Below, piece after piece: positions 1 to 9,994 of a stretch of DNA of 64,000 bases. Both the position numbers and the translations under genes were made by a program. The stretch lies in the NCBI RefSeq assembly GCF_958979055.1, contig NC_084898.1, positions 24,889,102 to 24,953,101 on the forward strand. The letters run 5' to 3'. A model generated the notes under the pieces. It worked only from the letters and a program-made list of their open reading frames with translations. It made no database searches and was not told the DNA's origin. Within the stretch, counting starts at the first letter, position 1. The number at the start of each line of letters is the position of its first letter. The DNA is from Alnus glutinosa. Its lineage: Eukaryota > Streptophyta > Magnoliopsida > Fagales > Betulaceae.

Positions 1-160
1 CCAAGTAGTATCTAGCTCCGACATGAGTGGTAGCCTCACGGCTTAAACCATGTGCTTTCTAAATTAGCCTCCCTTTTGACATGTACAATATTAATTGACC
101 TCAAGGAGCCTATTGCCTAAACATTCAACCGGCCTTAAAATTCGACTTACTATGTGACAC
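1..160 (-). pseudogene. LINE RNase H remnant, copy 1
   Basis: Read on the minus strand, this encodes the end of a plant L1-type LINE RNase H domain, recognisable by comparison with the better copy at 2745-2960, with which it shares long near-identical stretches. It is cut by the window edge and carries indels. The sequence TAAAATAC at 170-177, just beyond it, is an unoccupied version of the hAT target at 41448-41455. Confidence 0.5.
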
Positions 161-420
161 TTATTTTTATAAAATACAATATATATATATATATATATAT
201 ATAGATTGTTTGTAACACTAGAAACAATAAATTCATTTTTCCACGTCAATTAGGGGTTCTTAATTCTAAAATACTAACTTAATATAACATATATGTTATG
301 GATTCAGTCATATAATCTAGCATAATAGCGTTTCTTTTTTTAGCAAATTTAGAAATATATTAATTATTGCTTCATTCATGAGCAAACTTGCAGGATTTGA
401 GTTTAATTAGGTTCATGAAA

Positions 421-535
421 AGAATCCTTGTTGGCGGCGGCGCTGCCCTTAGCCTTGTTGTCCTTGTCGAGGTGGAGCTTGGTGATGACCGGTGATGACC
501 ATCACGAAGGGGTTGATGCCGATGTTGACATTAAT
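421..535 (-). pseudogene. 60S ribosomal protein L26 remnant, copy 1
   Basis: The minus strand matches the part of ribosomal protein uL24/L26 around the VNIGINP motif and the following VVITKLRLDKD-like segment. The frame is broken by a 10-base duplication (about 490-500). It is shorter and more damaged than the copy at 3307-3495, and the DNA around both is shared. It is intronless, consistent with an old processed pseudogene. It ends immediately beside the stop codon of the C2-domain gene at 540-833. Confidence 0.55.
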
Positions 536-539
536 GGAA

Positions 540-833
540 CTAGTAGTTGTGGCTTTGCTTCCATCCCCCAAACTCTTCTCCATCATACTTCTCTTCTACC
601 TGCAAAATCCAACAAACGAGAAGGTTGCCATGTTATAAACAAAGCAACCAGCTGCTATATATATATATATGTCACAGCTCAGAAGATTTAGAAGTACCTT
701 TTTGGTGAAAGTGACACCAACTTGAATCTCTCCGCAATAAGTTTGGTCACTCTTCACCACGCTATACTTGCGAGGATGTAGTTCAGAAGTTCCATTCTCC
801 ACTCCCTCTGCCAATAAATCCTCCACGTAGATG
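540..833 (-). CDS. C2-domain protein, last two exons (elicitor-responsive protein 3-like)
   Basis: Two exons on the minus strand fit the end of a small plant C2-domain (Ca2+/phospholipid-binding) protein. The first (833-698) follows an AG acceptor and encodes a segment with YSVVKSDQTYCGEIQVGVTF, the terminal beta strands of a C2 fold, and ends at a GT donor (697-696). The second (599-540) follows an AG acceptor and reads VEEKYDGEEFGGWKQSHNY then stop, like the acidic ..EEE.GGWK.. tail of ERG3-like proteins. Both junctions are phase 0 and there is no internal stop. The N-terminal half of the C2 domain is not visible upstream, so this is a 3' gene fragment or a gene broken by rearrangement. Family assignment is from memory of the family; expression is unknown. 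Confidence 0.6.
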
Positions 834-1130
834 CTTCACATGGAAAATTCATGTACACGAAAATCAGAGAACAATCTACTACTGTTTTGGCTGCGAGTCA
901 CAAGTATTAGTGTGCGGCTGGGTGGGTGAAATTCAGGCAGCTTAAAAAAGAAGGTTTAGGCAGGGTCCACCTGTTAGGAGCAGGCGGAACCTGCAACCTC
1001 CTATTTAAAATTCGAACAACCAAATTTCAAAAAATTATCGTTCATATAAGTTATGCCCATCCACACACTTTTTCTTTAAGGACACTAATACATGATATTA
1101 TTTCTTAAATTCAAGCAATAATATTATTGC
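834..1130. other. Intergenic, no gene seen
   Basis: This is AT-rich DNA upstream of the C2-domain exons. No further C2 exon with splice sites was recognised. A short ORF here has no recognisable similarity. Confidence 0.4.
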
Positions 1131-1132
1131 TA

Positions 1133-1290
1133 GATCAAAATATTGCCTTTCAATGAACTCCATAAATTCAGGGGTATGCTCGTAAGAAATTTGTACATAT
1201 GAAGTTTCATCAATTTGTTCATATTCAATGTCATTAGCATTGTCAATATTTCGTTCATCTTCAATAATCATGTTATGTATTATTATATAT
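1133..1290 (-). pseudogene. PIF/Harbinger-like transposase C-terminus, copy 1
   Basis: This is a damaged duplicate of the fragment at 3990-4315, sharing the same run of sequence on the minus strand (the IEDERNIDNANDIEYEQIDE region). It has several substitutions and no usable frame. It sits in the same order relative to the L26 and RNase H remnants as its partner, so it was copied as part of a larger block. Confidence 0.5.
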
Positions 1291-1366
1291 ACTTTTATAA
1301 TGAAAAATGAGTAGGAGAGAAAGTGGAATACAAAGTATCCTATAGTTCATTTATTCTTCTAACTCA

Positions 1367-1367
<1 letters not shown>

Positions 1368-1418
<51 letters not shown>
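1368..1418. repeat. (TA)n microsatellite
   Basis: A nearly pure TA dinucleotide tract of about 50 bases. The equivalent position in the paralogous block (5060-5094) also holds a TA tract, so the repeat predates the duplication. Confidence 0.9.
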
Positions 1419-1420
<2 letters not shown>

Positions 1421-1479
1421 TTAATAGACTTAACAGAGTATCTTACAATTAACTCCTCTATCCTTCTAACAAATGATTT

Positions 1480-1692
1480 TTTTTTTTTTAAAATGACGAA
1501 AACCCTAAAAGCAATGTCACTTTGTATACTGATCCCTGCCAGACAAACTCTGGATCTATGCAAGCAAAGCACTCCCTCCACATGGATTCGGTAAGACTCT
1601 GGCTTTGCCAGCAGGTGTGGCTCCAATAATTGTTTGTACAAAAAAAAATTCGAACCTTATACCTGATGAAGATGCCACCAAGTAGCACTGTG
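1480..1692. repeat. Interspersed repeat R1, copy 1
   Basis: This about 210-base repeat recurs at 5130-5390 and 52900-53140. It starts in a T or A run, has a GCGAAAACCCT-like motif, then an invariant core including GCAAGCAAAGCACTCCCT, and ends near GATGATGCCACCAA. It has no convincing reading frame and no terminal inverted repeat. A SINE- or LTR-derived origin is possible but not shown. Confidence 0.6.
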
Positions 1693-2740
1693 CAGATTGG
1701 TCGCCTGCCATCAGTCGGCCGTCACCGCGCCACCACCGACAACAGGTGGCTGGTAGGCAGTACAGATTTCGCCTACCAACGTCGGTACGGTTGGTAGGCG
1801 AAATAAGTTCCGTCAAGTTAGTTTTCACACCGACAGTTTTGTTTCCTTATATATATATTAACAAAAAACTACACCGTTTTGTGTTTACAAAAAATAAAAA
1901 ACAGACGCCGAGACACCTTCTTCGTTCTTCCATCCTATATATTCATCACTATGAAAGAACTCAAAAACCGAACTTAACCTGAAAGGCTGATTCTCTCTTT
2001 CTCTCTTGTTGTTGCCATCGTCAAACTCTGAATTTTGATGTTATATTTTAATCATTAAAATGTGAACAGATACGTAACAACTTAAGCATTTTTTAAAACT
2101 AAAATCCGCACATCCATCATCCACTATATCAATATAAGAAAAATATTTATTAATTATCATTAAAATTAGGGTCGACTCGATAGATTTTGGTGGGGCTTTT
2201 TTTTATATGTAAATATTTAATTAAATATTTTAATTTTAAATCATTCCTCCTCTAGTTTGTTTTTTTTTTTTTTCAAACGACATACAAAATTCATCTCTAG
2301 TATGAGACATTTAATTGCAACAGATGACATATTTTGTGTTGAGCTACATATAATTATTTTTATGTGTAATTTAACTTGCACAAAACAAAAATTACTTTAT
2401 TCTAAAATTTATTTTAATGAACAAACTTAGACGACATGATAGTTTTAAGTTCAAGTAAAATTATAAGTTTAATTATTGCTTTAGGGGTGCTGGTGCCATT
2501 AATGTGACTTTTCATTTTTCTCTTTATTTTCCTCTAAAGTCTCAACATCTTGGGATTCCATAATTTGTAATTATTTTTATCATAATTGGGGCCTTAAAAG
2601 ATTTTTTTAAAAAATTTTATTTTTATAAAATAAAACTTAATTATACTTTTTTTTTTCCTAAACAATAGATTAATTGTTATGTAAATTCTCAGAAAAAACT
2701 AAGCTCAGAAAGTAGGAATACTGAATTCCCTACAAACAAT
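1693..2740. other. Intergenic region with small palindrome and duplicated 3' part
   Basis: Near the left end is a short inverted pair (ATTTCGCCTACCAA and its complement, about 1767-1805). The segment 2480-2650 is one of four copies of a non-coding segment (others 22800-22950, 41210-41330, 47270-47414). It contains AAAACTTAA at 2632-2640, the unoccupied form of the target site filled by the Mutator-like element at 47415. No gene was seen. Confidence 0.5.
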
Positions 2741-2744
2741 ACTG

Positions 2745-2960
2745 TAGATTACATCTGGAATTTCTTCCAGCCATGTAGTATCTAGCTACGACATGAGTGG
2801 TAGCCTCACGACCTAAACCATGTGCTGCTAAATTAGCCCCTCTTTTGACATGTACAAAATTAAATGACCTCAGGGAGCCTAATTCGCCTAAACATTCAAC
2901 CGGCCTTAAAATATGGCTTACTGTGTGATACTTATTTTTATAAAATACAAAATATATATA
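2745..2960 (-). pseudogene. LINE RNase H remnant, copy 2
   Basis: The minus-strand translation contains FNFVHVKRGANLAAHGLGREA, typical of the last part of the RNase H domain of plant L1-type LINEs (compare FVHVRRALNEVAHVLAKEA in the large LINE here). Only this short piece of the polyprotein remains. The site TAAAATAC at 2941-2948 is the empty counterpart of the hAT insertion at 41456-42566. Confidence 0.65.
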
Positions 2961-3306
2961 TGTGCAAGAGAATTTATAGGACCACATGTGGGATCCATAA
3001 ATTCACAAATTCAATAGTAAATTTGCAAAAAATATCTGCAAGAGAATTACACCAAACACATGTCCAAATTTATTAATAGTAAACCAACGGCTGAATAATA
3101 GATTGTTTGTAACACTAGAAACAATAAACCATTTTTCCACGTCAATTAGGGGTTCTTAATTCTAAAATATTAACTTAATATAACATATATGTTATGGATT
3201 CATTCAAATAATCTAGCATAATAGCATTTCTTGTTTCAAACAAATTTAGAAATATATTAATTATTAATGCTTCGTTCATTAGCAAACTTGCAGGATTTGA
3301 GTTTAA

Positions 3307-3495
3307 TTAGGTTCTTGGAAAAATGGAGTACTCCTTCTCGGCGGCGGCACTGCCGTTGGCCTTGTTGTCATTGTCGAGGCGGAGGTTGGTGATGACCATC
3401 ATGAAGGGGTTGATGCCGATGTCCACGGTGGACCTTTTGACCTTCTCGCGGGTGATGATCAACTCGATGTAAATTACCCACTTGTGAAATGCCAT
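3307..3495 (-). pseudogene. 60S ribosomal protein L26 processed-pseudogene fragment, copy 2
   Basis: A continuous minus-strand frame of about 60 codons matches the C-terminal half of cytosolic ribosomal protein L26 (uL24): [30 protein letters not shown] and AAAEKE are in the family order. Replacements at conserved lysines and loss of the RKSLLDRKAKGR basic stretch argue against function. There is no promoter, start or remaining N-terminal KOW half. The high GC of this patch against the surroundings fits a retrocopy. Confidence 0.75.
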
Positions 3496-3499
3496 TTAT

Positions 3500-3990
3500 C
3501 GATCTGAGTAAATTAGCAAATTAGTAAAATTTGCCTATTCCGCTGAATATGAAAAATGGCTCATAATAGTCAAATTTGACTATTATAAGTCATTTGACTA
3601 TTATTGAGAAAGTACAACTCTCTACTTTAGCTACCGTATTTTCTATATTATCTCCAACAGATTCTTTATTATACTATTTACTTGCATTAAATATTATTTC
3701 TTATTTTTTTTTATTATATTTTTGCCAACACTCAATGAAAGATAAAGTATTGAATTTCCACACACATTCTTTAAGTTACATCTCACGAATGTTGCACTAG
3801 TTCAATATTCTAAGTAAAAGAACACAATTTTCTCTTTCAATGAGTGTTGGCAAAAATATAATAAAAAAATAATGATTTATGAAAGCAAAGCAACCAAAAA
3901 CAAAGCATTTAATCTTTTAAAAAGCAACAAAAAACAATAATGCAAAAAGGAAAATATAACAACTAGAAACATACAATAAGACTAATAATT
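3500..3990. other. Intergenic, inverted T-rich pair
   Basis: Contains a short inverted pair around 3670-3740 and 3830-3875 (the TTGCCAACACTCA motif and its complement), giving a hairpin of MITE type. No gene is visible. Confidence 0.4.
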
Positions 3991-4315
3991 CTTAAGATTG
4001 ACCATGCAGTTGCCACATTTGCTTGATAAGGTCGGATTGCAGCTAAGAATGAATTTGGCTGTCTCTAATATTCATATGCCTTTCAATGAACTCCATAAAT
4101 GCAGTGGTATCCTCGTGAGAGATTTGTACATATGAAGTTTCATCAATTTGTTCATATTCAATATCATTAGCATTGTCAATATTTCGTTCATCTTCAATAA
4201 TCAAGTTATGTATTATTATATATGCTTTTATAATGAAAAGTGGGTGAGAGAGAAAGTGGGACACAAAGTGTCCTACAGTTAACTCATTTATTCTTCTAGG
4301 TTGAGCTTGGCCCAA
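3990..4315 (-). pseudogene. PIF/Harbinger-like transposase, C-terminal fragment
   Basis: The minus strand encodes the end of a plant PIF/Harbinger-type DDE transposase: an IIIHNLIIEDERN stretch, an acidic linker, AFMEFIERHMNIRDSQIHS, a stop codon, then (read through) LQSDLIKQMWQLHG, the usual end of this family. The catalytic DDE region is absent, so it cannot work. No terminal inverted repeats were found, so the parent element is lost. Confidence 0.65.
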
Positions 4316-4432
4316 AGCTTTAAAATATACTTAGCAAAGTATCCTATATATAGTTAACTCAACCTAGGCGCGGTTGAGCTTTGGGCCAAGCTCAATCACG
4401 CCTAGGTTGAGCTTGGCCCAAAGCTTTAAGAT
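4296..4432. repeat. Compound direct and inverted repeat
   Basis: The motif GGTTGAGCTTGGCCCAAAGC occurs twice in one orientation (about 4298 and 4406) and once inverted between them (about 4371-4392), so the DNA could fold into alternative hairpins. It is not coding. Confidence 0.6.
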
Positions 4433-4914
4433 AATTATACGATGATAACAATAATCAATTTCGAATAAAAAAAAAAAAAAAGAAGTTGAAAAAGACAGTA
4501 TGAATGATGAAATGAACTCCTAATTAAATCCTACTAGGTGCCTTATTTTGAACTTCTAGAACTCCTATTATATAAAGGGATAAAATAAAAAAGAAAAAGA
4601 AAAAGAAAAAAAAAAGTAGTATTATATAAAAGAAGAAGAAGAAGTGGTATTATATAAAGGAAGTAGTGCTCTTTGGCCGTCTCATCGTTATGATGAGTGG
4701 GGATGAAGTAACGAAGCATGTCAGCAGCACGTACGTGATGTATGAGATTGTTTTTGTTCCGAGAAGTGAGGATCATGCTTTTCAAACAAATGAAACAATT
4801 ACGCAGTACGTTTATAAAGCCTTTCTTCTAGATGAGACGGCCTCCTCATAAAAATAATAAAAAAAAAAGAAAAGAAAAGAAAAAAGAAACATGGAACAAA
4901 TATCTAATTAGTCA

Positions 4915-4949
<35 letters not shown>

Positions 4950-5056
4950 CAAATATCTAATAGGTTGTCTTTCATTACTTCTAAACCTAGCGAGGAACCT
5001 AGCTAGCGAGAATAGAGAAAGGTTTCTTTTTGTTAATGCTTTTTTTCAAACTCATT

Positions 5057-5095
<39 letters not shown>

Positions 5096-5129
5096 CAGAG
5101 TATCCTATAGTTAACTCCTCTATCCTTCT
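4433..5129. other. Intergenic, simple repeats
   Basis: A-rich and AG-rich tracts (4860-4890, 4921-4948 GA repeat) and a TA tract at 5060-5094. The motif CCGTCTCATC at about 4677 recurs inverted as GATGAGACGG at about 4831, so 4677-4845 may be an old inverted-repeat element. No gene was recognised. Confidence 0.4.
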
Positions 5130-5390
5130 AACAAATGATTTTTTTTTTTCTTTTTTTAAAAAATATGGCGAAAACCCTCCAAAGCAGTGTTACTTTGTAT
5201 ACCGATCCCTGTCGGACAAAGTTTGGATCCATGCAAGCAAAGCACTCCCTCCACATGGATCCGATAAGACTCCGGCTTTGCCAGCGGATGTGCATGGCTC
5301 CAATAATTGTTTATACCAAAAAAAATTCGAACTTTGTACATGATGAAGATGCCACCAAGACCAAGACTCGTACAACTTGAACTAACCCCT
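5130..5390. repeat. Interspersed repeat R1, copy 2
   Basis: The best preserved copy of the R1 repeat described at 1480. It lies directly beside the thaumatin-like pseudogene, as does copy 3 at 52900-53140, so R1 was in place before this segment was duplicated. Confidence 0.6.
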
Positions 5391-5589
5391 TAGAGCAATA
5401 TCCTTAGTGAGCTCTTCAAATTTTTTCTAAATTTTAGCTAAACAATCTACTTTTGTTATTTTATTTATCACTTTTAACAAACTTCATACACTAAGCTCTC
5501 CAAATATTTCTCTATTTCAACTAAATATTAATTTTTTTTTTTTTTAGTTTTAAACAACCACTCCTAACGACAAATGAGGAGAGAGGAAA

Positions 5590-6345
5590 AGTGACAAGTG
5601 AATGTGCTTGTTTAAGGGGGGCAGAAGACAACCTTATAGTTAGTCTCACCATGGCACGTGAATGTGCTTGTTTGGTCATCCTTAGGGTAACTATAAGCAT
5701 CGAGGCAGTGATCTTTAAAAAATTTGGAATAGTCTGTAGGTCCACAGCTTCCAAAATTGCAACAATATTTGATTGGTCTTGAACACTGTACATGGGTTGT
5801 TACAACCGCTAGAGGCCTTCAACACACTGGGGCACTGTCTGTTGATATCAGCAGTACATCTTATACCACGGGTGTAACCATTAGACGTGGGGCTAAAATC
5901 CATAGCAACATTAAACCCATCAACAAGAGAGATGTCGAAGAAGTCCAAGTTGTTAAATTGGTTAAGTTCGAAGTCGGCGAGGGTGTTTGGGGGTACACCA
6001 TATATAAGCTTGGCATTGGAGAAGCCCACCGCAAACACTGGTCTGGCAACTACCATGTCCGGAACCATTGAAACTACACCATGTTCGAGGCCAAATGCGA
6101 CCCCTGTAGTTCCGGCATTAACATCTAGGCCCCATGTTTCACCTTGGTGAGCTGCCTGCCTCTACCAAATACTGCCTCGGCCCAAACTGTGAAGGGACAG
6201 TTGTTGGTTATGTCAAATCTAGTTGCATGGGTAAAAGTGATTGATGAAATTTTCATGACAAGACTTGGGTAGTCCAAAAGAACTGATGCGGCGCCGATAA
6301 AAGTGATAGACGGAATTTTCAAGACAAGACTTGGGTTGTCGTCTT
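5590..6345 (-). pseudogene. Thaumatin-like (PR-5) pseudogene, unit A
   Basis: On the minus strand this follows the thaumatin family: a hydrophobic leader-like region, [13 protein letters not shown] at the mature N-terminus, then [29 protein letters not shown] and DDQTSTFTC near the C-terminus. The family is secreted, disulfide-rich and defence-related. The gene is broken: a stop soon after the first strand (about 6128), a diverged middle where the family has its WGRTNC and CGG motifs, another stop around 5870 and a frame change near 5770. The leader region is also duplicated (two KISSITF/KIPSITF segments, 6235-6322). The copy at 53300-54075 shares some of these lesions, so decay began before duplication. 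Confidence 0.8.
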
Positions 6346-6359
6346 TGCATTCTTAGAGA

Positions 6360-8029
6360 AGTGTTACAAAAACACCACCAACACACTCATTACACACTCA
6401 ACCCCTCATATGGGGATATATATAAATATATATGCGCAAGTTTTCACAGCTGAAAAGTTGGAAACTTTCCTGGACCTTTGTAATTCATGAATTTTATTGG
6501 CCCATCCCAAAAGTCATTCAGAATTTGATGTTTCCCGAACGAATTAGGATCATTTACAATTTCAAAGAAATTTTAGATTCTTAAATTATGTGAATCTAGG
6601 TCGTTTTTCTTATATTGAACCATGTGAAAAATGCTACATATTAAAGATATAACATGTTACTGAGGCAAAAAAAAAAAAAAAAAAAAAATCATTTTAAAAA
6701 GCTTTTTATTCACTTTTGAAAAGATGCTTCTTCTTTAATAAACCAAAAGACAGTTTTTTGCTCAATGATTTTCTACGACATAAAGTGTAAGAACCTGATA
6801 AAAATATTTACAATTCTCATTATTAACATGTCACATTTTTTATAGGTAGCATTTTTCATGCCGTTTGATACATGAAACAACCTAAATTAATATAATTTGA
6901 GAATCTACATTTTTTTTTTAAAAAAAAGAATGTATGGGATCCTGATCCCAAACAAAGACGGATGATGGCGGTGGTCATTTAGTAGCCTAGTAAGGATTTT
7001 AGTTTATATATAGAGAACACAATTAAATATTGTTTAAAACATATAAACATGACTTATAATTATATTTTCATGTCTTCGGTCAATTTATTCAGTTTTTCTC
7101 AACGAGTTTTCATATTATGAAATTGTTGGATGAAATTTAATTATTGTAGACTTTAAGTGGTGTTTGCCTTTAAATTTACTTTTTAAATGAAAAAATTCTA
7201 AAGCTTTCAAAAAATAAATATATAAATATGAAAATTAATTATTTTCGTAGTTAATAAAAAAAAGGCTAGCTTGTCTGTAGGCACTTACGCCGCACACCTC
7301 CAACCTATAAAAGTGTCTATAGGCACTTTCATCTTTGTAAAAGTGAAAATGAAGGCTTTGGGGAGGGAATCATTTATGGCTGCATGCCTCGATAACATGC
7401 CGCATTTTTAATAGGTGGCCTTTTACAAGCGTTTCAATGCCTAAAAACGGCTTAAATTGTGTAATTTGAGAATCTACAATTTTTTTTTGAAATTGTAGGA
7501 GATCATGATCCCTAAAATAACTATTGAAAAAACACAAATTTCTATTTTAGCTATTCATTTTTCTATACACACTGCAACAAATTATCTATTTTACTCTCTA
7601 TTTTCTTTTAATATTATTTTGTATGAGAAGAGACGAGAGAGTGTGAAATAAGGAAATGGAGAGAGATATATAAGAATGTTGCACCAGTTAAATATTCTAG
7701 CAAAAGTCCACAATATTGTGTACAATTTCCACACATTCTTTTGCTAGGATAAGTTATCACATCTCCTCTACATATGTCAATTTTTTATTTGTTTCACACT
7801 CTCGATCTATGGCTCTCTTCATCCCCTGGACAATACAATTAACACGTGAGTATATAATCATTTAGTTAATTGTTAGAGCAGTATTTCTCTTCATTACTCT
7901 TACAAAGAAAAAAAAAAAAGGAAAAGAAAGAAAGAAAGATATATCCACGATAAATGATTGTTTGGTTACATAATACATACAATACAATTAACACGTGAGT
8001 ATATAATCAATTAGTTAACTGTAAGAGCA
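6360..8029. other. Unit A non-coding segment
   Basis: Non-coding DNA shared with unit B (23490-27000) and unit C (55230-60520). It includes ATT at 6851-6853, the empty target of the CACTA element of unit C. A short duplication of about 130 bases (7835-7960 and 7978-8029 continuing at 14072) also exists in unit C. The 6360-6420 part is a decayed hairpin element (see 54100-54190). No gene. Confidence 0.6.
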
Positions 8030-8192
8030 AATACATTCCTTTTGAGCCTTCCTCTAAGGTCTCTCTGAACCTTAGACGTGAAGTTGTGGGTTTTCTCTTG
8101 TCCAGGTCTGGTATTCCTCTGTTCTTTTTCTAATCCTTAGTTTCTCTTGCTTTGTCTTTAGTTTTTGTTTTCTCTGTTCTTTTTCCGGCTGT

Positions 8193-9994
8193 GTGATGGA
8201 GGAAGAGTTATCGTTGAAGTGGGGTAAACTTACCCTAAATGACGAGGAAAATGAAGGAGTCACAATGGATTCCGAGGAGTTAGAACCTATGGTTGGGAGA
8301 AGTAGTCTCTGCTTGATTGGTAAGGTTTTGGTTGATCGTTTTGTTCCTAAAGATTCCATCAGAGGGCCTTTGATGAGAGCTTGGAATCCATTGGAGAGAG
8401 TCTCTTTTAAGGTGATAGGTGGTAATATGTTCGTTGCTGACTTTGAATTGGAGGAGGATAAGGGTAGAGTCATGGAGGGTAGGCCTTGGTTGTTGATGGT
8501 TCTTTGGTTTCTTTGATAAAATTTGATGGTTTGACCCCCCAAGTTACTGGATCCGTATGCACCATTTGCCTCTTGCTTGAATGGACAAAAGGTTTGGTCT
8601 CAATTCCTCAAGATTGGAGCCACAATAGGGGAGGTTATGGAGGTTGACGTGGATGATGATGAACCCGGGTAGGGTGTTTATCTCCGAGCTAGAATTATTT
8701 TAGATATTTCAAAGCCTTTGCCCAGAAGAAGGACATTGCACTTAAATAATTAGTCTTTATGGATCGCTTTCAAATATGAGAAATTGCCAAAGTTTTGTTA
8801 CCTGTGTGGAAGGATCGTTCATGGTAAACAAGGGTGTATTAAATAAGGAAATAACAGACATATGAACTCTGAGGAAGAGTCTCAATATGGTCCGTGGCTA
8901 AAAGTAAGTTTCCCGCAAAGGAGAAGTGAAGAAAATCACAAAGGAAATGTAGTTTTAGAGAAGAGTATTCAGGAGGAAATTATGGTGGTGACTCTCAACA
9001 GGTGCATTCTTGGCAAGAGGCCAACGACAGAGGTTTGGGTGTTCTAGGACAAAACATTGGTGGGGATAAGGGTATTTTGGGCAATGTAGCTGTGAACCAG
9101 GGAGTACAAAGTCCACGGCTCGAGATGGCAGATGATCGAGACATGTGCGGTGAGGTCCTTAATAGGCGGGATAATTTAGTTGAGGATAAAGGGGTGGAAA
9201 TGGAGTTATTACCTGGTAAGTCCAGTCCCCTCTGGTTAATGATAACATAGGCTCACAAGAGAAGGTTTCGAGGATGGCTAAGAAAGCGCATCTGATAAAG
9301 ACTGATTTGGGCGGGAGAAATTGCATAGAAAAATACCAGGAAACTAATATGGTAGGGGAGAACGAGGCACAACCAGGCAAGATGTCAGTTGATATTAAGG
9401 AAGGTAGTGGGCTTGATGCTAGTAGCCATTTAGAAAAAAAGGGCCCAAAAGTTAGTGGGTCATTAGGACCTAGCCCAAGACAATATGATGCGGACTTGCT
9501 TAAAGGGGGAAGATTCTTCTTCAAGTATCCTATTGAGTAAAGAGTTTAGGAGCTCCCCTTGTCTTCCACAGAAAAATCTAGAAGATGCAAGTCAATCGAA
9601 GTATTCCCTCTCTTCTAAGGGAGGGGATAATAGAAGAAATGTTTCTTGGAAGAAGAAGGCTCGAGGATGTTCTATCACAACCCCAAATGAAGATTTCAGG
9701 AAAGACACTGAGGCCAAGAGGAAGCTGTTAGATGGAAATGAGGTTGATGGTCAGGACATCTCAAAGAAATGTAGGTGGACAACGGAAGCTGATGCAATTA
9801 ACAAGATAATCAGGCAGAGGCTGGGTCCCAGCCCCGCCTGCAGCCATGATAATTTTAAGCTGGAACTGCCGGGGACTTGGGAACCCCCGGTCAGTTCAAT
9901 TTCTTCGCCAGCTAGTGAAGAAGAAGAAGCCCCAACTGGTCTTCCTTATGGAGACCAGAATGTAGCAAAAAAAGGCAGACCGGGTAAGAGTTAA
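8193..9994 (+). pseudogene. LINE ORF1: DUF4283-like and CCHC zinc-knuckle protein, broken
   Basis: The first 105 codons (8193-8516) form a continuous frame of the DUF4283 type found at the start of plant LINE ORF1 proteins, ending in the family's ...EGRPWLL... segment before a frame break. At about 8785-8850 a zinc knuckle follows, CYLCGRIVHGKQGC (CX2CX4HX4C), probably for RNA binding. A long hydrophilic region follows in shifting frames to 9994. ORF1 proteins bind element RNA in the ribonucleoprotein. Its last 149 bases overlap the start of ORF2 in another frame. Confidence 0.75.

Noticed and set aside
1351-1828. Several overlapping minus-strand frames
   Set aside because: They come from the TA tract and the R1 repeat; no conserved protein features.
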